Source: Paenibacillus kyungheensis (GTDB lineage: Bacteria; Bacillota; Bacilli; Paenibacillales; Paenibacillaceae). Taken from it: DNA of 64,000 bases. The first letter of the stretch is position 1, and each line of letters begins with the position of its first letter. The stretch lies in NCBI RefSeq assembly GCF_028606985.1, contig NZ_CP117416.1, forward strand, positions 1,774,001 to 1,838,000. The letters run 5' to 3'. The notes beneath the pieces were generated by a model. It was not told where the DNA came from. It saw only the letters and a list, made by a program, of their open reading frames with translations, and did not search any database. Positions 17,514 to 25,840 of the stretch are shown one piece after another. The position numbers were made by a program, and so were the translations under genes.

Positions 17514-18052
17514 CAGTTTCTTTGGATCAATTAACGATTCAAGACATTCCATGGAATCGGATCACTACGCCTTATGGGAGAGCTACAGAAGTCCCTCAAA
17601 TGATCACTAAAAGAAATTATAGTGGTCTGTCCAATATCGTAGAACATCAATTGACATTATGGCAGGTCACCCCATGGATACTATTCTTTTTACTAAAAGA
17701 ATTATCTCTTCAATCGCCAGATGAAGTCAGTGTAGTAGAGATCGATTTGTATGCAGGAGTGATAGAAGCTCTTTCTGAACATGAACAGTTGGAAGATACG
17801 GAGCAGACATTGGAGCCGATGCCTCTTTTATTAGAAGAAGTGTATCTTTGGGATCAAGATGATCAAGACGATGAATTAGAGTGGGAAAATGAAGAACCAC
17901 GTGGATATGATTCAGAAGTCTTTTTCAATTATTATGTCTACAGTTATCTCCTTCTAAAGCAAGCTCTACCTGTATTTGAAAATATCTCACGTCACACGAC
18001 TGATCCAGATATGCAAAATACGTTACAGGACTGCATGGAGTACTTGGAATAA
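17510..18052 (+). CDS. HEAT-like immunity-type protein, 180 residues
   Basis: Starts at the ATG that overlaps the preceding stop. The N-terminus (IPWNRITTPYGRATEVPQM, then VEHQLTLWQVTPWILFFLL) resembles a widespread group of bacterial HEAT-like proteins with the pattern W..[IL]..YGxA..VP and HQxT....T...[VI]..L, often found beside polymorphic-toxin or type VI effector genes. An acidic stretch (DQDDQDDELEWENEE) lies near residue 120. The resemblance is from memory of the family pattern and was not tested by search. Function unknown; an immunity role is a guess. Confidence 0.6.
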   Translation: MTVSLDQLTIQDIPWNRITTPYGRATEVPQMITKRNYSGLSNIVEHQLTLWQVTPWILFFLLKELSLQSPDEVSVVEIDLYAGVIEALSEHEQLEDTEQTLEPMPLLLEEVYLWDQDDQDDELEWENEEPRGYDSEVFFNYYVYSYLLLKQALPVFENISRHTTDPDMQNTLQDCMEYLE

Positions 18053-18065
18053 GGAGGATAGATTT

Positions 18066-18542
18066 GTGGAGTATATCAAATCATTTTTTGAAGACGAAAT
18101 ATATTATTTTGAAGTGGATGATCAACAGATTGCTTATCGCCAAATTGTAGTGACAGACACAGATTCCAAAGTGTCTATTGCTCCTGATTTTATGCTCGCT
18201 GAAACAGAAGTTGAATACGAATCTGATGAAAAGATCGGTGTGGTTGAATTTGAAATTGCCTGGGAATCAGCGATCTCCAAATATCGCAAACAGTGGGATT
18301 ATTACAAACAACGGTATCTACCCGGTGATTCAGTAACAGGAGTATTACGCATGTTCTATCCGCAAGGATGTATTATTCAGTTAGATGAGCATACGTATGC
18401 TATTGCAGATCGAGCGATGTTACCTGAACAGATTGATGGACTTCCGCTTGGAATAGGGATTGTAATAGCAGGTAAAGTGAGCGGGTACGATGAACAGAAC
18501 TTATGGGTACAATTGGATCAGTGTACTGTTGACCATATATAA
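18066..18542 (+). CDS. hypothetical protein with C-terminal S1-like domain
   Basis: 158 residues from GTG 18066, with AAGGAGG seven bases upstream; the frame is open further upstream but overlaps the previous gene and lacks a ribosome binding site. Residues 85-155 look like an OB/S1 barrel: PGDSVTGVLRMFYPQGCIIQ, then GIVIAGKVSGYDEQNLWVQL. S1 domains bind RNA or nucleotides. The N-terminal half is acidic and unassigned. It continues the same-strand series with a 13-base gap. Confidence 0.6.
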   Translation: MEYIKSFFEDEIYYFEVDDQQIAYRQIVVTDTDSKVSIAPDFMLAETEVEYESDEKIGVVEFEIAWESAISKYRKQWDYYKQRYLPGDSVTGVLRMFYPQGCIIQLDEHTYAIADRAMLPEQIDGLPLGIGIVIAGKVSGYDEQNLWVQLDQCTVDHI

Positions 18543-18576
18543 GCTGATAATCATGTAATGAAAGGAGCTTGCTACG

Positions 18577-19290
18577 ATGATCTATATCACTGGTGATATT
18601 CATGGTACTCATAGTGTGAATACACGTTTTAATACTCGGAATTTCCCAGAGCAAAAACATTTAAGTAAACAAGATATTGTGATCGTAGCAGGTGACTTTG
18701 GATTGATATGGAACGGAGACAAAGAAGATCAATACTGGTTGAAATGGTTAGATCAGAAAAAACCGTTTACAACAGTATTTATTGATGGAAATCACGAAAA
18801 TTTCGATCTGTTAGAACAATATCCTACTGAATTATGGCAAGGCGGATTAGTGCATCGAATCAATGACAGTGTATTACACCTCATGCGCGGACAAGTCTAT
18901 GAGATAGAAGGATTAACTTTTTTTACGTTTGGAGGAGCCGCTTCACATGATAAAGCATTTCGACGCGAAGGAAAGTCATGGTGGGCTCGTGAAATGCCGG
19001 ATGATGAAGAATACCAGTTAGGGCTATCCAATCTGGAAAAACATCACTGGAAAGTGGATATTGTGATCACTCATACCTGTACCGCTCAAAGTCTAGCATG
19101 GATACAACAAAAGTATTCAACAGAAGTGGTTGCTGATGAGATGCATAAATATTTTCAATTGATCCAGAATCGACTAGATTATGATCAATGGTACTTTGGT
19201 CATTTTCATCAAGATGTACAATTACCGGATCGTCAGAGATTGTTGTATCACGATCTTTTTATAATTTCTGAACATCAGACTCAAACATAG
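18577..19290 (+). CDS. calcineurin-like metallophosphoesterase
   Basis: 237 residues from ATG 18577 with AAAGGAGC upstream. All metal-binding motifs of the calcineurin-like superfamily are present in order: GDIHG near the start, VAGDFG, DGNHENF, a histidine in VITHTCTAQS, and the closing GHFH. It should hydrolyse a phosphate ester; the substrate (protein, nucleotide or RNA) cannot be told. Its place inside a run of small immunity-like proteins is unusual for a housekeeping phosphatase. The separation from neighbours is 27-35 bases, consistent with co-transcription. Confidence 0.87.
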   Translation: MIYITGDIHGTHSVNTRFNTRNFPEQKHLSKQDIVIVAGDFGLIWNGDKEDQYWLKWLDQKKPFTTVFIDGNHENFDLLEQYPTELWQGGLVHRINDSVLHLMRGQVYEIEGLTFFTFGGAASHDKAFRREGKSWWAREMPDDEEYQLGLSNLEKHHWKVDIVITHTCTAQSLAWIQQKYSTEVVADEMHKYFQLIQNRLDYDQWYFGHFHQDVQLPDRQRLLYHDLFIISEHQTQT

Positions 19291-19317
19291 AACGCAGAAA
19301 AATAGGAAGGTGAATGT

Positions 19318-20964
19318 ATGAGTGGCATCAAAAAGAGTAGGCGTATGTCTATTCATGTAGAGTATTTATTAGATCAATTGTATGAGCAAGAATCGGTCGA
19401 CCTCCTTGTACAAATTAAAGAAAGTGGACAGTTAGCTGCTATTCCGTATCTCAAATCTTTTTTATTTTCAGAACGAGCTGACATCGTGATGGCTGCTGAA
19501 AATGCAATTAGTGATTTGTTACTAAAATGCCCTGTGAGTGAATTGATCTGGTTAAGTGAACGCTGTCGCGAAATACTACCTTTTCATTATCAACAACGTG
19601 GCAAAGCATGGATTGAGCTTCGACCAGAGACAGTATTGCATTGGTCTAACGATATTCATCCTATTCAGATCATTATGGCTAGCTTTCATTGGGATGGATA
19701 TGTGCGTGAAGTGGCAGTACAACGATTAAGCCAATTTCAAAATGGATCAGAAATTCCATGGTTGCTGATTCGATTAAATGATTGGGTATCTCCTATTCGA
19801 TTCAAAGCTTATCGTGCATTGAAACAAAAAATACATATCCGCAATACCGAATACTTTATTCAGTCGATCTGGTTAGTACAGCGATTAGTAGGGCGTGGCA
19901 AAGAGCATCATGAATTGTTGAATACACAGATTCAACAGCTTATTGCGCAACCTGAAGCTCGGCCTGCTTTGGAACATTATATGCATTCGACAGATGTCTA
20001 TATTCGTCAATTTTGCTACAACATGATGTTGAAAACAGAAGCGGCAGATCGATATGCTTTATTCACTTCTGCTTTACAAGATCACGCTTTAGTCATTCGT
20101 CTATGGGCTGCTCGTCAAATTGATCAAGCGATCGAAGTCGATAAAGATTCGTCTGAGAAGATATCGAATCAATGGCTAGATATCGTGTATATGATGTTAG
20201 CCGATCATTTCCCGGCTTTGCGTCGTCTGGCACTGGATATACTAAGTTATCATTTTCCAATGCAAGCCGAGACTGCGTTAATTGATGGTCTGATGAGTCA
20301 TAATCTGACGATTCGCGAGACAGCACGTCGTCATTTGCCCAAAATCAACCCAATACCCTATGTCGAATATTATTTGGATCAGATATGGAATGGAAATGAG
20401 TCGTCTCTAGCTGTCGCAATCGCTGGATTAGGAGAGACGGGGACAGCAGAAGATGCTGAAGTTATAGCTGAATACAAAGATCATACACAGATTAAAGTAC
20501 GTAAAGCTGTGTTGACAGCTTTGGGTAAATTAAAGCCTACCGCTTATATGGATGTTTTCTCTCAAGCTTTAGTAGATTCGCAACCTGGCATATCCAAAAT
20601 AGCGAAACAGACGCTTATCCAATACACGTATATGTTAGATCGAGAACGATTGATCCAACTGGTGCTAAATTGTCCATTGTCCCATATTTCGCGCAATGCT
20701 CTTCGTATTCTGTTTGCTTTTGACTCTTGGCAAAGTCTAGATAGTTTATTGCGGATATTAGTCCAAACCGAGCATAGAATAGTAGAGCATACAGTGAATC
20801 ATCTACTAGACGGTTGGATCACCAAAGCAAATTCTCAATTTCGAGCAGAACTTTCTATTGAAATGAAAAAACAGATTTTATGCTATTTAGAGCAAAGTAA
20901 GAGTGTATTGGATCAAGGTAAGCATCGGACACTGGAATGGATTATTCAACTGGATAGCAAGTAA
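19318..20964 (+). CDS. HEAT-repeat protein, 548 residues
   Basis: ATG 19318 follows ATAGGAAGGTGA. The whole length is helical, with repeated 30-35-residue units typical of HEAT repeats, for example WDGYVREVAVQRLSQFQ, PIRFKAYRALKQ, DHFPALRRLALDILSYHF and HTQIKVRKAVLTALGKLKP. Each has the hydrophobic, Arg/Lys-rich second helix. HEAT arrays act as protein-binding scaffolds. No catalytic domain is visible. It is the largest member of the cluster and could bind or inhibit a partner protein; the partner is unknown. Confidence 0.8.
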   Translation: MSGIKKSRRMSIHVEYLLDQLYEQESVDLLVQIKESGQLAAIPYLKSFLFSERADIVMAAENAISDLLLKCPVSELIWLSERCREILPFHYQQRGKAWIELRPETVLHWSNDIHPIQIIMASFHWDGYVREVAVQRLSQFQNGSEIPWLLIRLNDWVSPIRFKAYRALKQKIHIRNTEYFIQSIWLVQRLVGRGKEHHELLNTQIQQLIAQPEARPALEHYMHSTDVYIRQFCYNMMLKTEAADRYALFTSALQDHALVIRLWAARQIDQAIEVDKDSSEKISNQWLDIVYMMLADHFPALRRLALDILSYHFPMQAETALIDGLMSHNLTIRETARRHLPKINPIPYVEYYLDQIWNGNESSLAVAIAGLGETGTAEDAEVIAEYKDHTQIKVRKAVLTALGKLKPTAYMDVFSQALVDSQPGISKIAKQTLIQYTYMLDRERLIQLVLNCPLSHISRNALRILFAFDSWQSLDSLLRILVQTEHRIVEHTVNHLLDGWITKANSQFRAELSIEMKKQILCYLEQSKSVLDQGKHRTLEWIIQLDSK

Positions 20965-21001
20965 TTGATGGTAAAAGGCAACAAGAGTGGAGGATTACAA
21001 A

Positions 21002-21379
21002 ATGAATGAATTTCTTAGAGAACAAAATGATCATCGGGATGGACGCTTACGAGCGATAGAAGTGAATCAAGCCGAGATTATTGCTTTTCAAAAAGCGATG
21101 TTGTACTTGAAATTTTCTTGTGAGGAAACAGATTCATTATTGTATGCTGGTAGCGATTCGCTCAATAGTCTACTTTATAAAATGATGAAAGTAAGCGATA
21201 TGGCTGAGATTGAAGCTTCTTTTTACAATAAAACGTCACTGGTGAACGAAGCATTTGTTCAACAAAAAGTAAAACGGTTGGAACAAGAACAACCTTATGT
21301 ACAGCCACCGTCTCAAGAACAAGCCAACGAAATCATGAAGTCGTATATGTATCCATTTCTATCTTCGAATCAAACTTAA
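21002..21379 (+). CDS. hypothetical protein, 125 residues
   Basis: ATG 21002 is preferred over an in-frame GTG at 20987, because GTGGAGG serves as its ribosome binding site. The product is helical and charged (MNEFLREQNDHRDGRLRAIE), with a Pro/Gln-rich stretch near residue 100. No family is recognised. It follows the HEAT-repeat gene by 37 bases on the same strand. Confidence 0.6.
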   Translation: MNEFLREQNDHRDGRLRAIEVNQAEIIAFQKAMLYLKFSCEETDSLLYAGSDSLNSLLYKMMKVSDMAEIEASFYNKTSLVNEAFVQQKVKRLEQEQPYVQPPSQEQANEIMKSYMYPFLSSNQT

Positions 21380-21421
21380 ATTGTGAACAGATGTCATTCA
21401 ATAAGAAATGAGGATGAACAA

Positions 21422-21799
21422 ATGAGAACGATTACGTATAAGCATAGTAAAACTGATGGACTACTAGGATATGAATTATTGCCTGCACGTTATGGTGAGA
21501 AGTGGGATCAGATTCAAGCCGATTCTGTGTTTATTTATGCCGGTGATTTTGATTATTTGATTCCTTATTTGAAAAAGCATTATCCTATTGTTGATCCAGT
21601 GACTAATGATCGGTATGGTTACTTTGATACCTCTGGTTTTAATCCGATAGCCAAAGCACTCTGGACCAATATATTAGCAGAAATGAAAGCTTATCAGACC
21701 AAAGATCGTGAGCTCAAAGCATTTATCCGCTCGCTGGTTACCTGGTTAGAGATTCAATTAGAATGGGCAGATGAGATTATTATTTTCGGGAATTTATGA
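21422..21799 (+). CDS. hypothetical protein, 125 residues
   Basis: ATG 21422 follows TGAGGATGAACAA. The sequence has conserved-looking aromatic and acidic positions (FIYAGDFDYLIPYLKKHYP, DRYGYFDTSGFNP, LEWADEIIIFGNL) and reads as a compact cytoplasmic alpha/beta protein. No family is recognised. An in-frame GTG upstream (21383) lacks a good ribosome binding site. It is separated from the next gene by 11 bases, so the two are probably co-transcribed. Confidence 0.62.
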   Translation: MRTITYKHSKTDGLLGYELLPARYGEKWDQIQADSVFIYAGDFDYLIPYLKKHYPIVDPVTNDRYGYFDTSGFNPIAKALWTNILAEMKAYQTKDRELKAFIRSLVTWLEIQLEWADEIIIFGNL

Positions 21800-21810
21800 G
21801 GTGAGTCATC

Positions 21811-22158
21811 GTGGGTTGGGAATACGGTATTCAATGTATAGAAGAAGATGGCATAAGTAAAGAACAGCAAGCCAGGCAGTTAATCGAGCAGTTGAGCCAA
21901 GCTTTGGTTACGTTAGATCTGGGTGATATGGTGATTGAGCAGGTAGACGATGGATTGGTTATCACAGATCCTTCTTATACAGATTGGCCACATGTAGCAC
22001 AGATTCAAGTGGAGCAGGCTGATCTAGCAATCGAATCTATAGCTGAAGGCGAAGTGTATATTTATTGTTTATTTCATCGCCATGATGCACCTGTACGGCG
22101 AATGATTGATACCATCCAAACAATTATTTCTACAGAAGATCAGTGGATTGAATTGTAA
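21811..22158 (+). CDS. hypothetical acidic protein, 115 residues
   Basis: GTG 21811 is preceded by GAGGTGAG. The product is strongly acidic, with a helix (KEQQARQLIEQLSQALVTL) and beta-rich remainder, ending in STEDQWIEL. No domain is recognised. It belongs to the same run of small genes and sits 11 bases after the previous one. Confidence 0.6.
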   Translation: MGWEYGIQCIEEDGISKEQQARQLIEQLSQALVTLDLGDMVIEQVDDGLVITDPSYTDWPHVAQIQVEQADLAIESIAEGEVYIYCLFHRHDAPVRRMIDTIQTIISTEDQWIEL

Positions 22159-22248
22159 ATGATCATAAGAGTACTGGAAGAGATGAGATTGTAATCAGGA
22201 TCAGATGTGTACATGATGAAATGAGTATAATTAAGGAGGAACGATCCA

Positions 22249-22695
22249 ATGCCTAACCAAATTAAAGTGATGACAGATACAGCAACACTTTGTATTTATG
22301 ATCTGCAGGCACTCAAGCATCGATTGGAAGACACATCAGATTGGTGGTCTATTCCTGAAGATGAATTGTTAGAAGTGAATCTAGGGAATATTGCTTTTCT
22401 TAATGTAGGCGCAGATGGATTGTATACTATGCAACAGGTAGAAGAGATCGAACAACCCGTAGTTCAATTATGGATCAATGTTCCTTCGGGTCAATTATAT
22501 GCAGGAGCAGCAGAAAATGTGACAGGGGGCGAGCTAGAACCAGAAGATGGGGACAGTGGACAATATATAACGGTTGAACCAGGCATATATCATTTGAAAA
22601 TAGGACGAACACAGCAAAATATTGAATTTGCTGTGTTACGAACTGAACAGGCAATCGCTAACAATCAGTTTGAAGATTTGATTCGTATTGGATAA
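22249..22695 (+). CDS. DUF6386-like protein, 148 residues
   Basis: ATG 22249 has AAGGAGGAACGATCCA upstream. The N-terminus (TDTATLCIYDLQALKHRLED, then DWWSIPEDELLEVNLGN) matches what I recall of the DUF6386 pattern: D-TATL-IYD---L-HR-----DWWS-P--EL-EVN-GN. Members occur beside toxin and type VI-associated genes. The rest is beta-rich and acidic. The family call rests on pattern memory; function is unknown, with immunity as one possibility. Confidence 0.6.
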   Translation: MPNQIKVMTDTATLCIYDLQALKHRLEDTSDWWSIPEDELLEVNLGNIAFLNVGADGLYTMQQVEEIEQPVVQLWINVPSGQLYAGAAENVTGGELEPEDGDSGQYITVEPGIYHLKIGRTQQNIEFAVLRTEQAIANNQFEDLIRIG

Positions 22696-22709
22696 GGAGG
22701 TCAGTATAT

Positions 22710-23216
22710 ATGTCTGGTCAACATTATGCTAGTACAAGGGATGAAATAGAACGCCTCGTACAACACTATCGTATTCCAGCCCCTCGCTTTCACGAAGTAG
22801 GTAAAATGCAGTGGTCATCTATACTTTCAACAATCACACAAACGTTTATCACGTCTTCACATGCAGGAAGCGAATCTGCATTAATGCGAGGATACAATCA
22901 TTTGCAAGAACCGCATGTAAGTTATCAGGTAGGAACAGAAGGGTACCGAGAGATTGCTAAACTGATTGATCGCACCGAACAAGTCTGGTTTCTCGCTCCT
23001 GAACGCTTTTATAGTGGTAAACAATATTGGGTGTATGAAGCTTATGTAGATGCGATTCAATGGATAATTGAACAAACAGGAACGACTGAATATTATATCG
23101 TCTCCAAAAAGCTACAATGGTTATTATGTGAGACTCATCATGAAGTCATCATCGGCACAGGTGAACCAATAAGTGGACGTATTCAGAAGCGCAAAAAGGA
23201 GCTAGACGATGTTTGA
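22710..23216 (+). CDS. DUF6756-like protein, 168 residues
   Basis: ATG 22710 follows AAGGAGGTCAGTATAT. The C-terminal half carries VWFLAPE, then TEYYIVSKKLQWLLCETHHE and VIIGTGEPI, a pattern I associate with DUF6756 (aromatic strand, helix, then Lys-x-x-WLxCExHHdxIIGxG). The HH pair is a conspicuous conserved feature. The stop overlaps the next start by eight bases. Function is unknown; the position among immunity-like genes is suggestive only. Confidence 0.6.
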   Translation: MSGQHYASTRDEIERLVQHYRIPAPRFHEVGKMQWSSILSTITQTFITSSHAGSESALMRGYNHLQEPHVSYQVGTEGYREIAKLIDRTEQVWFLAPERFYSGKQYWVYEAYVDAIQWIIEQTGTTEYYIVSKKLQWLLCETHHEVIIGTGEPISGRIQKRKKELDDV

Positions 23217-23418
23217 AAAAGCAAAATATAAAGCAGGCGATATTTTGGTCATTCCAATGAAAGACAATCGCTTGGGGATTTGTCAGGTTATTAGTGCTCT
23301 GTATGACCGATTTAAAAAGGTATTTTCATTTGGTGTACTCTGTATCCGAGAGGATCAAGTCTATCGCAGTGAGCAACATAACGACAGGTCGTCTGATGAT
23401 TCCAGTGATCTGTATTAA
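23209..23418 (+). CDS. Imm26-like protein, short (69 residues)
   Basis: ATG 23209 overlaps the end of the previous gene and has AAGGAG inside it. The N-terminus (KYKAGDILVIPMKDNRLGIC, then QVISALYDRFKKVFSFGVL) resembles the beginning of immunity protein 26, whose members start KxGDIFxIPL and are normally over 100 residues. Here the frame ends at residue 69, so it looks C-terminally shortened. It closes the same-strand gene run. Confidence 0.5.
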   Translation: MFEKAKYKAGDILVIPMKDNRLGICQVISALYDRFKKVFSFGVLCIREDQVYRSEQHNDRSSDDSSDLY

Positions 23419-23464
23419 CAGTATAGATCGGGTATTCTTCTGCACAATCTGACAGACGTGTATC

Positions 23465-23689
23465 TCAGAATAGTAAGTCCTTTTCCCGACTTATCGCAAA
23501 AGAAGATGCATATTCAAATAACGATTTTGATCCGTCAGACGCCATTGCGACTTCTTGTAATACAACTTCAGCATCTAATATCTCATCGAACCAATTCCGC
23601 CAATTGTAATATTGCGTTAACCACGAATTAGCATGATCTCCAAGTAGAATAAAGATTTGAAATGATCCACATAACTCTCCATATCCCAA
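23465..23689 (-). pseudogene. possible remnant gene, 74 codons
   Basis: A leftward frame from ATG 23689 gives a plausible protein segment (WLTQYYNWRNWFDEILDAEV and EVAMASDGSKSLFEYASSFA) but has no clear ribosome binding site and no recognised family. It lies between the immunity-like run and dinB, and may be the remainder of a decayed gene. The rest of 23419-23856 carries only the LexA-like site and a TATAAT at about 23764. Confidence 0.3.
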
Positions 23690-23707
23690 TGTCTATTTCA
23701 ATAAATC

Positions 23708-23721
23708 CGAACATTTGTACT
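23708..23721 (+). promoter_or_regulatory. possible LexA (SOS) box upstream of DNA polymerase IV
   Basis: CGAAC-ATTT-GTACT has a perfect left half and a degenerate right half compared with the Bacillus LexA consensus CGAAC-N4-GTTCG. It lies about 140 bases before the polymerase IV start. Confidence 0.35.
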
Positions 23722-23856
23722 TATTTTTGCGTCATATCATAGGCTAAATGAAACAGATACGATATAATAGAATCATACGATATCTATTGTAGGCGATTCG
23801 GCTGATAGAGCATAATCCATAGGGTAAAGACTGCACAGGCAAGGAGGATGATCAGC

Positions 23857-25146
23857 TTGAGGCACCATGCCAATTACTACCCTGCCAAAGGAAGAGTCAT
23901 TTTGCATGTAGATATGAATGCTTTTTATTGTTCTGTTCATACAGCAGAAGAACCGGAAAAATATCAAGGCAAGCCCACAGCTGTCGCAGGTAGTGTTGAA
24001 CTGCGCAAAGGAATTGTGGTTACTTCTTCTTACGAAGCGAGAAAGCGTGGCGTGAAAACAGGCATGTTGGTTAGAGAAGCATTGCAGAAATGTCCGAATC
24101 TGATCTTAATTTCGCCTGACTTTTATTTATACAAACAATACTCAATGGCATTCATGAATATTGCGTATAGTTACACACCGATGTTGCAAGCAACGTCAAT
24201 TGATGAATGCTACTTGGATATCACAGGTTCAAGTCAATTTGGCACACCACCTCAGATTGCGGAACAGTTGCAACAACGGATCTGGGAAGAGTTACATTTA
24301 CCTTGTTCGATAGGAATTGCGCCTAATAAATTACTAGCAAAAATGGCTTCAGATATGAAAAAACCTAAAGGTATTTCGATATTGCGTATACGAGATATGC
24401 CCAAGTTATTATGGGATAAGCCATGCGGACAATTGTTTGGAATCGGCGGGAAAACATCTGCCAAATTAGTAGATATGGGCATTCGCACGATAGGGCAACT
24501 TGCAGCAGCAGATGAAGCTAGATTAACAGCTAGATTTGGTGTAATGGGAAGCTGGCTCAAGCAAGCGGCAAATGGTATAGATCATTCGCCTGTAGAGATT
24601 GATCGGGAAGTCAGTAAGTCGATAGGGCATACTACAACATTGCCTGCTGATATTCAAGATCGTGACGATATTAGAAGAGTGATGCTTAATCTAAGCGATC
24701 AAGTATGTCGCCGATTGCGTCGTCAGAAATTAATCGCTCAGACGATTCAGATTACGATTCGCACACCTGATATGAAAACAATCACTCGCTCCAAGTCACT
24801 AGCTGTTCCTACAGAAACGGCGGATGAAGTGTATCGTGAAGCTTGTGCACTATATGATCGTCATTGGGAAGATCGTGCGCCTGTTCGATTATTAGGAGTG
24901 GCTCTTCAGAATTTGCAGCCCAAAGAAGAAGCTGCTTTGCAAATGGACTTGTTTGATTATAATCGTCAGCCAGTCAAAGAGCAGTTAAATGAAGTAATGG
25001 ATAAGTTACGCGATAAATTTGGTGAAAGTGCGATACTAACAGCAGGTATGTTAGGCAATGATCCTTCAGTCCTGATTCGTAATCACAAAATTAGAGGTAC
25101 TTCATTGCAAAAAGATGGTATGATTTTGCCGGGCATGGAAGAATAA
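23857..25146 (+). CDS. dinB: DNA polymerase IV (Y family)
   Basis: 429 residues. TTG 23857 is chosen because AAGGAGG ends nine bases before it; the in-frame ATG at 23848 abuts that site. Palm and finger motifs are present: HVDMNAFYCSVH (first metal aspartate), SYEARKRGVKTGM, and SIDECYLDIT (catalytic D-E). The thumb/HhH (IGGKTSAKLVDMGIRTIGQLA) and little-finger domains follow. A beta-clamp binding motif, QMDLFDY, lies near residue 368. The enzyme copies past damaged bases with low fidelity. A weak LexA-like box upstream agrees with SOS control. The last 40 residues form an extra tail beyond the clamp motif. Confidence 0.93.
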   Translation: MRHHANYYPAKGRVILHVDMNAFYCSVHTAEEPEKYQGKPTAVAGSVELRKGIVVTSSYEARKRGVKTGMLVREALQKCPNLILISPDFYLYKQYSMAFMNIAYSYTPMLQATSIDECYLDITGSSQFGTPPQIAEQLQQRIWEELHLPCSIGIAPNKLLAKMASDMKKPKGISILRIRDMPKLLWDKPCGQLFGIGGKTSAKLVDMGIRTIGQLAAADEARLTARFGVMGSWLKQAANGIDHSPVEIDREVSKSIGHTTTLPADIQDRDDIRRVMLNLSDQVCRRLRRQKLIAQTIQITIRTPDMKTITRSKSLAVPTETADEVYREACALYDRHWEDRAPVRLLGVALQNLQPKEEAALQMDLFDYNRQPVKEQLNEVMDKLRDKFGESAILTAGMLGNDPSVLIRNHKIRGTSLQKDGMILPGMEE

Positions 25147-25345
25147 TCAGTAACTAATGATTCAATATTGATCTATATTGTTTAAATTTTAATCAATAAT
25201 TGGATTCGTAGTACAGGTGTGTTACAATTTGTGTACTGGTAATTGTTGGTTATTCATTTGAAATAATATATCTTTTATATTATATTGTGAGTATATGTAC
25301 ACTGGTGTCAGTTCTTAAAAAAAGACAACTGGTAAGTAACGATAG

Positions 25346-25603
<258 letters not shown>

Positions 25604-25641
25604 GTTTTACTAGTGTACTGAATAGAAGTACATGGTCCGAT

Positions 25642-25686
25642 AAAAGGCGTTGCAGAGACGAAATGTGTCTCTCAACGCCTTTTATA
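25642..25686 (+). terminator. ferredoxin gene terminator
   Basis: A long stem, AAAAGGCGTTG-C-AGAGAC paired with GTCTCT-CAACGCCTTTT, is followed by TATAAT-rich sequence. It lies 39 bases after the stop. The gap on to 25840 holds nothing further that I recognise. Confidence 0.85.
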
Positions 25687-25840
25687 ATCTCATTTTGAAG
25701 TAACTTGAAGAAATACACAGATTAGCCGATATACATAGTATTGCATTATATTTTAAATATAAAATAGCTATCCCTAAACTGTACATACTATAGAGACAAT
25801 ATAGACTATTGGAGCGTAGTGTCCATGCTGGAGGTAATAA

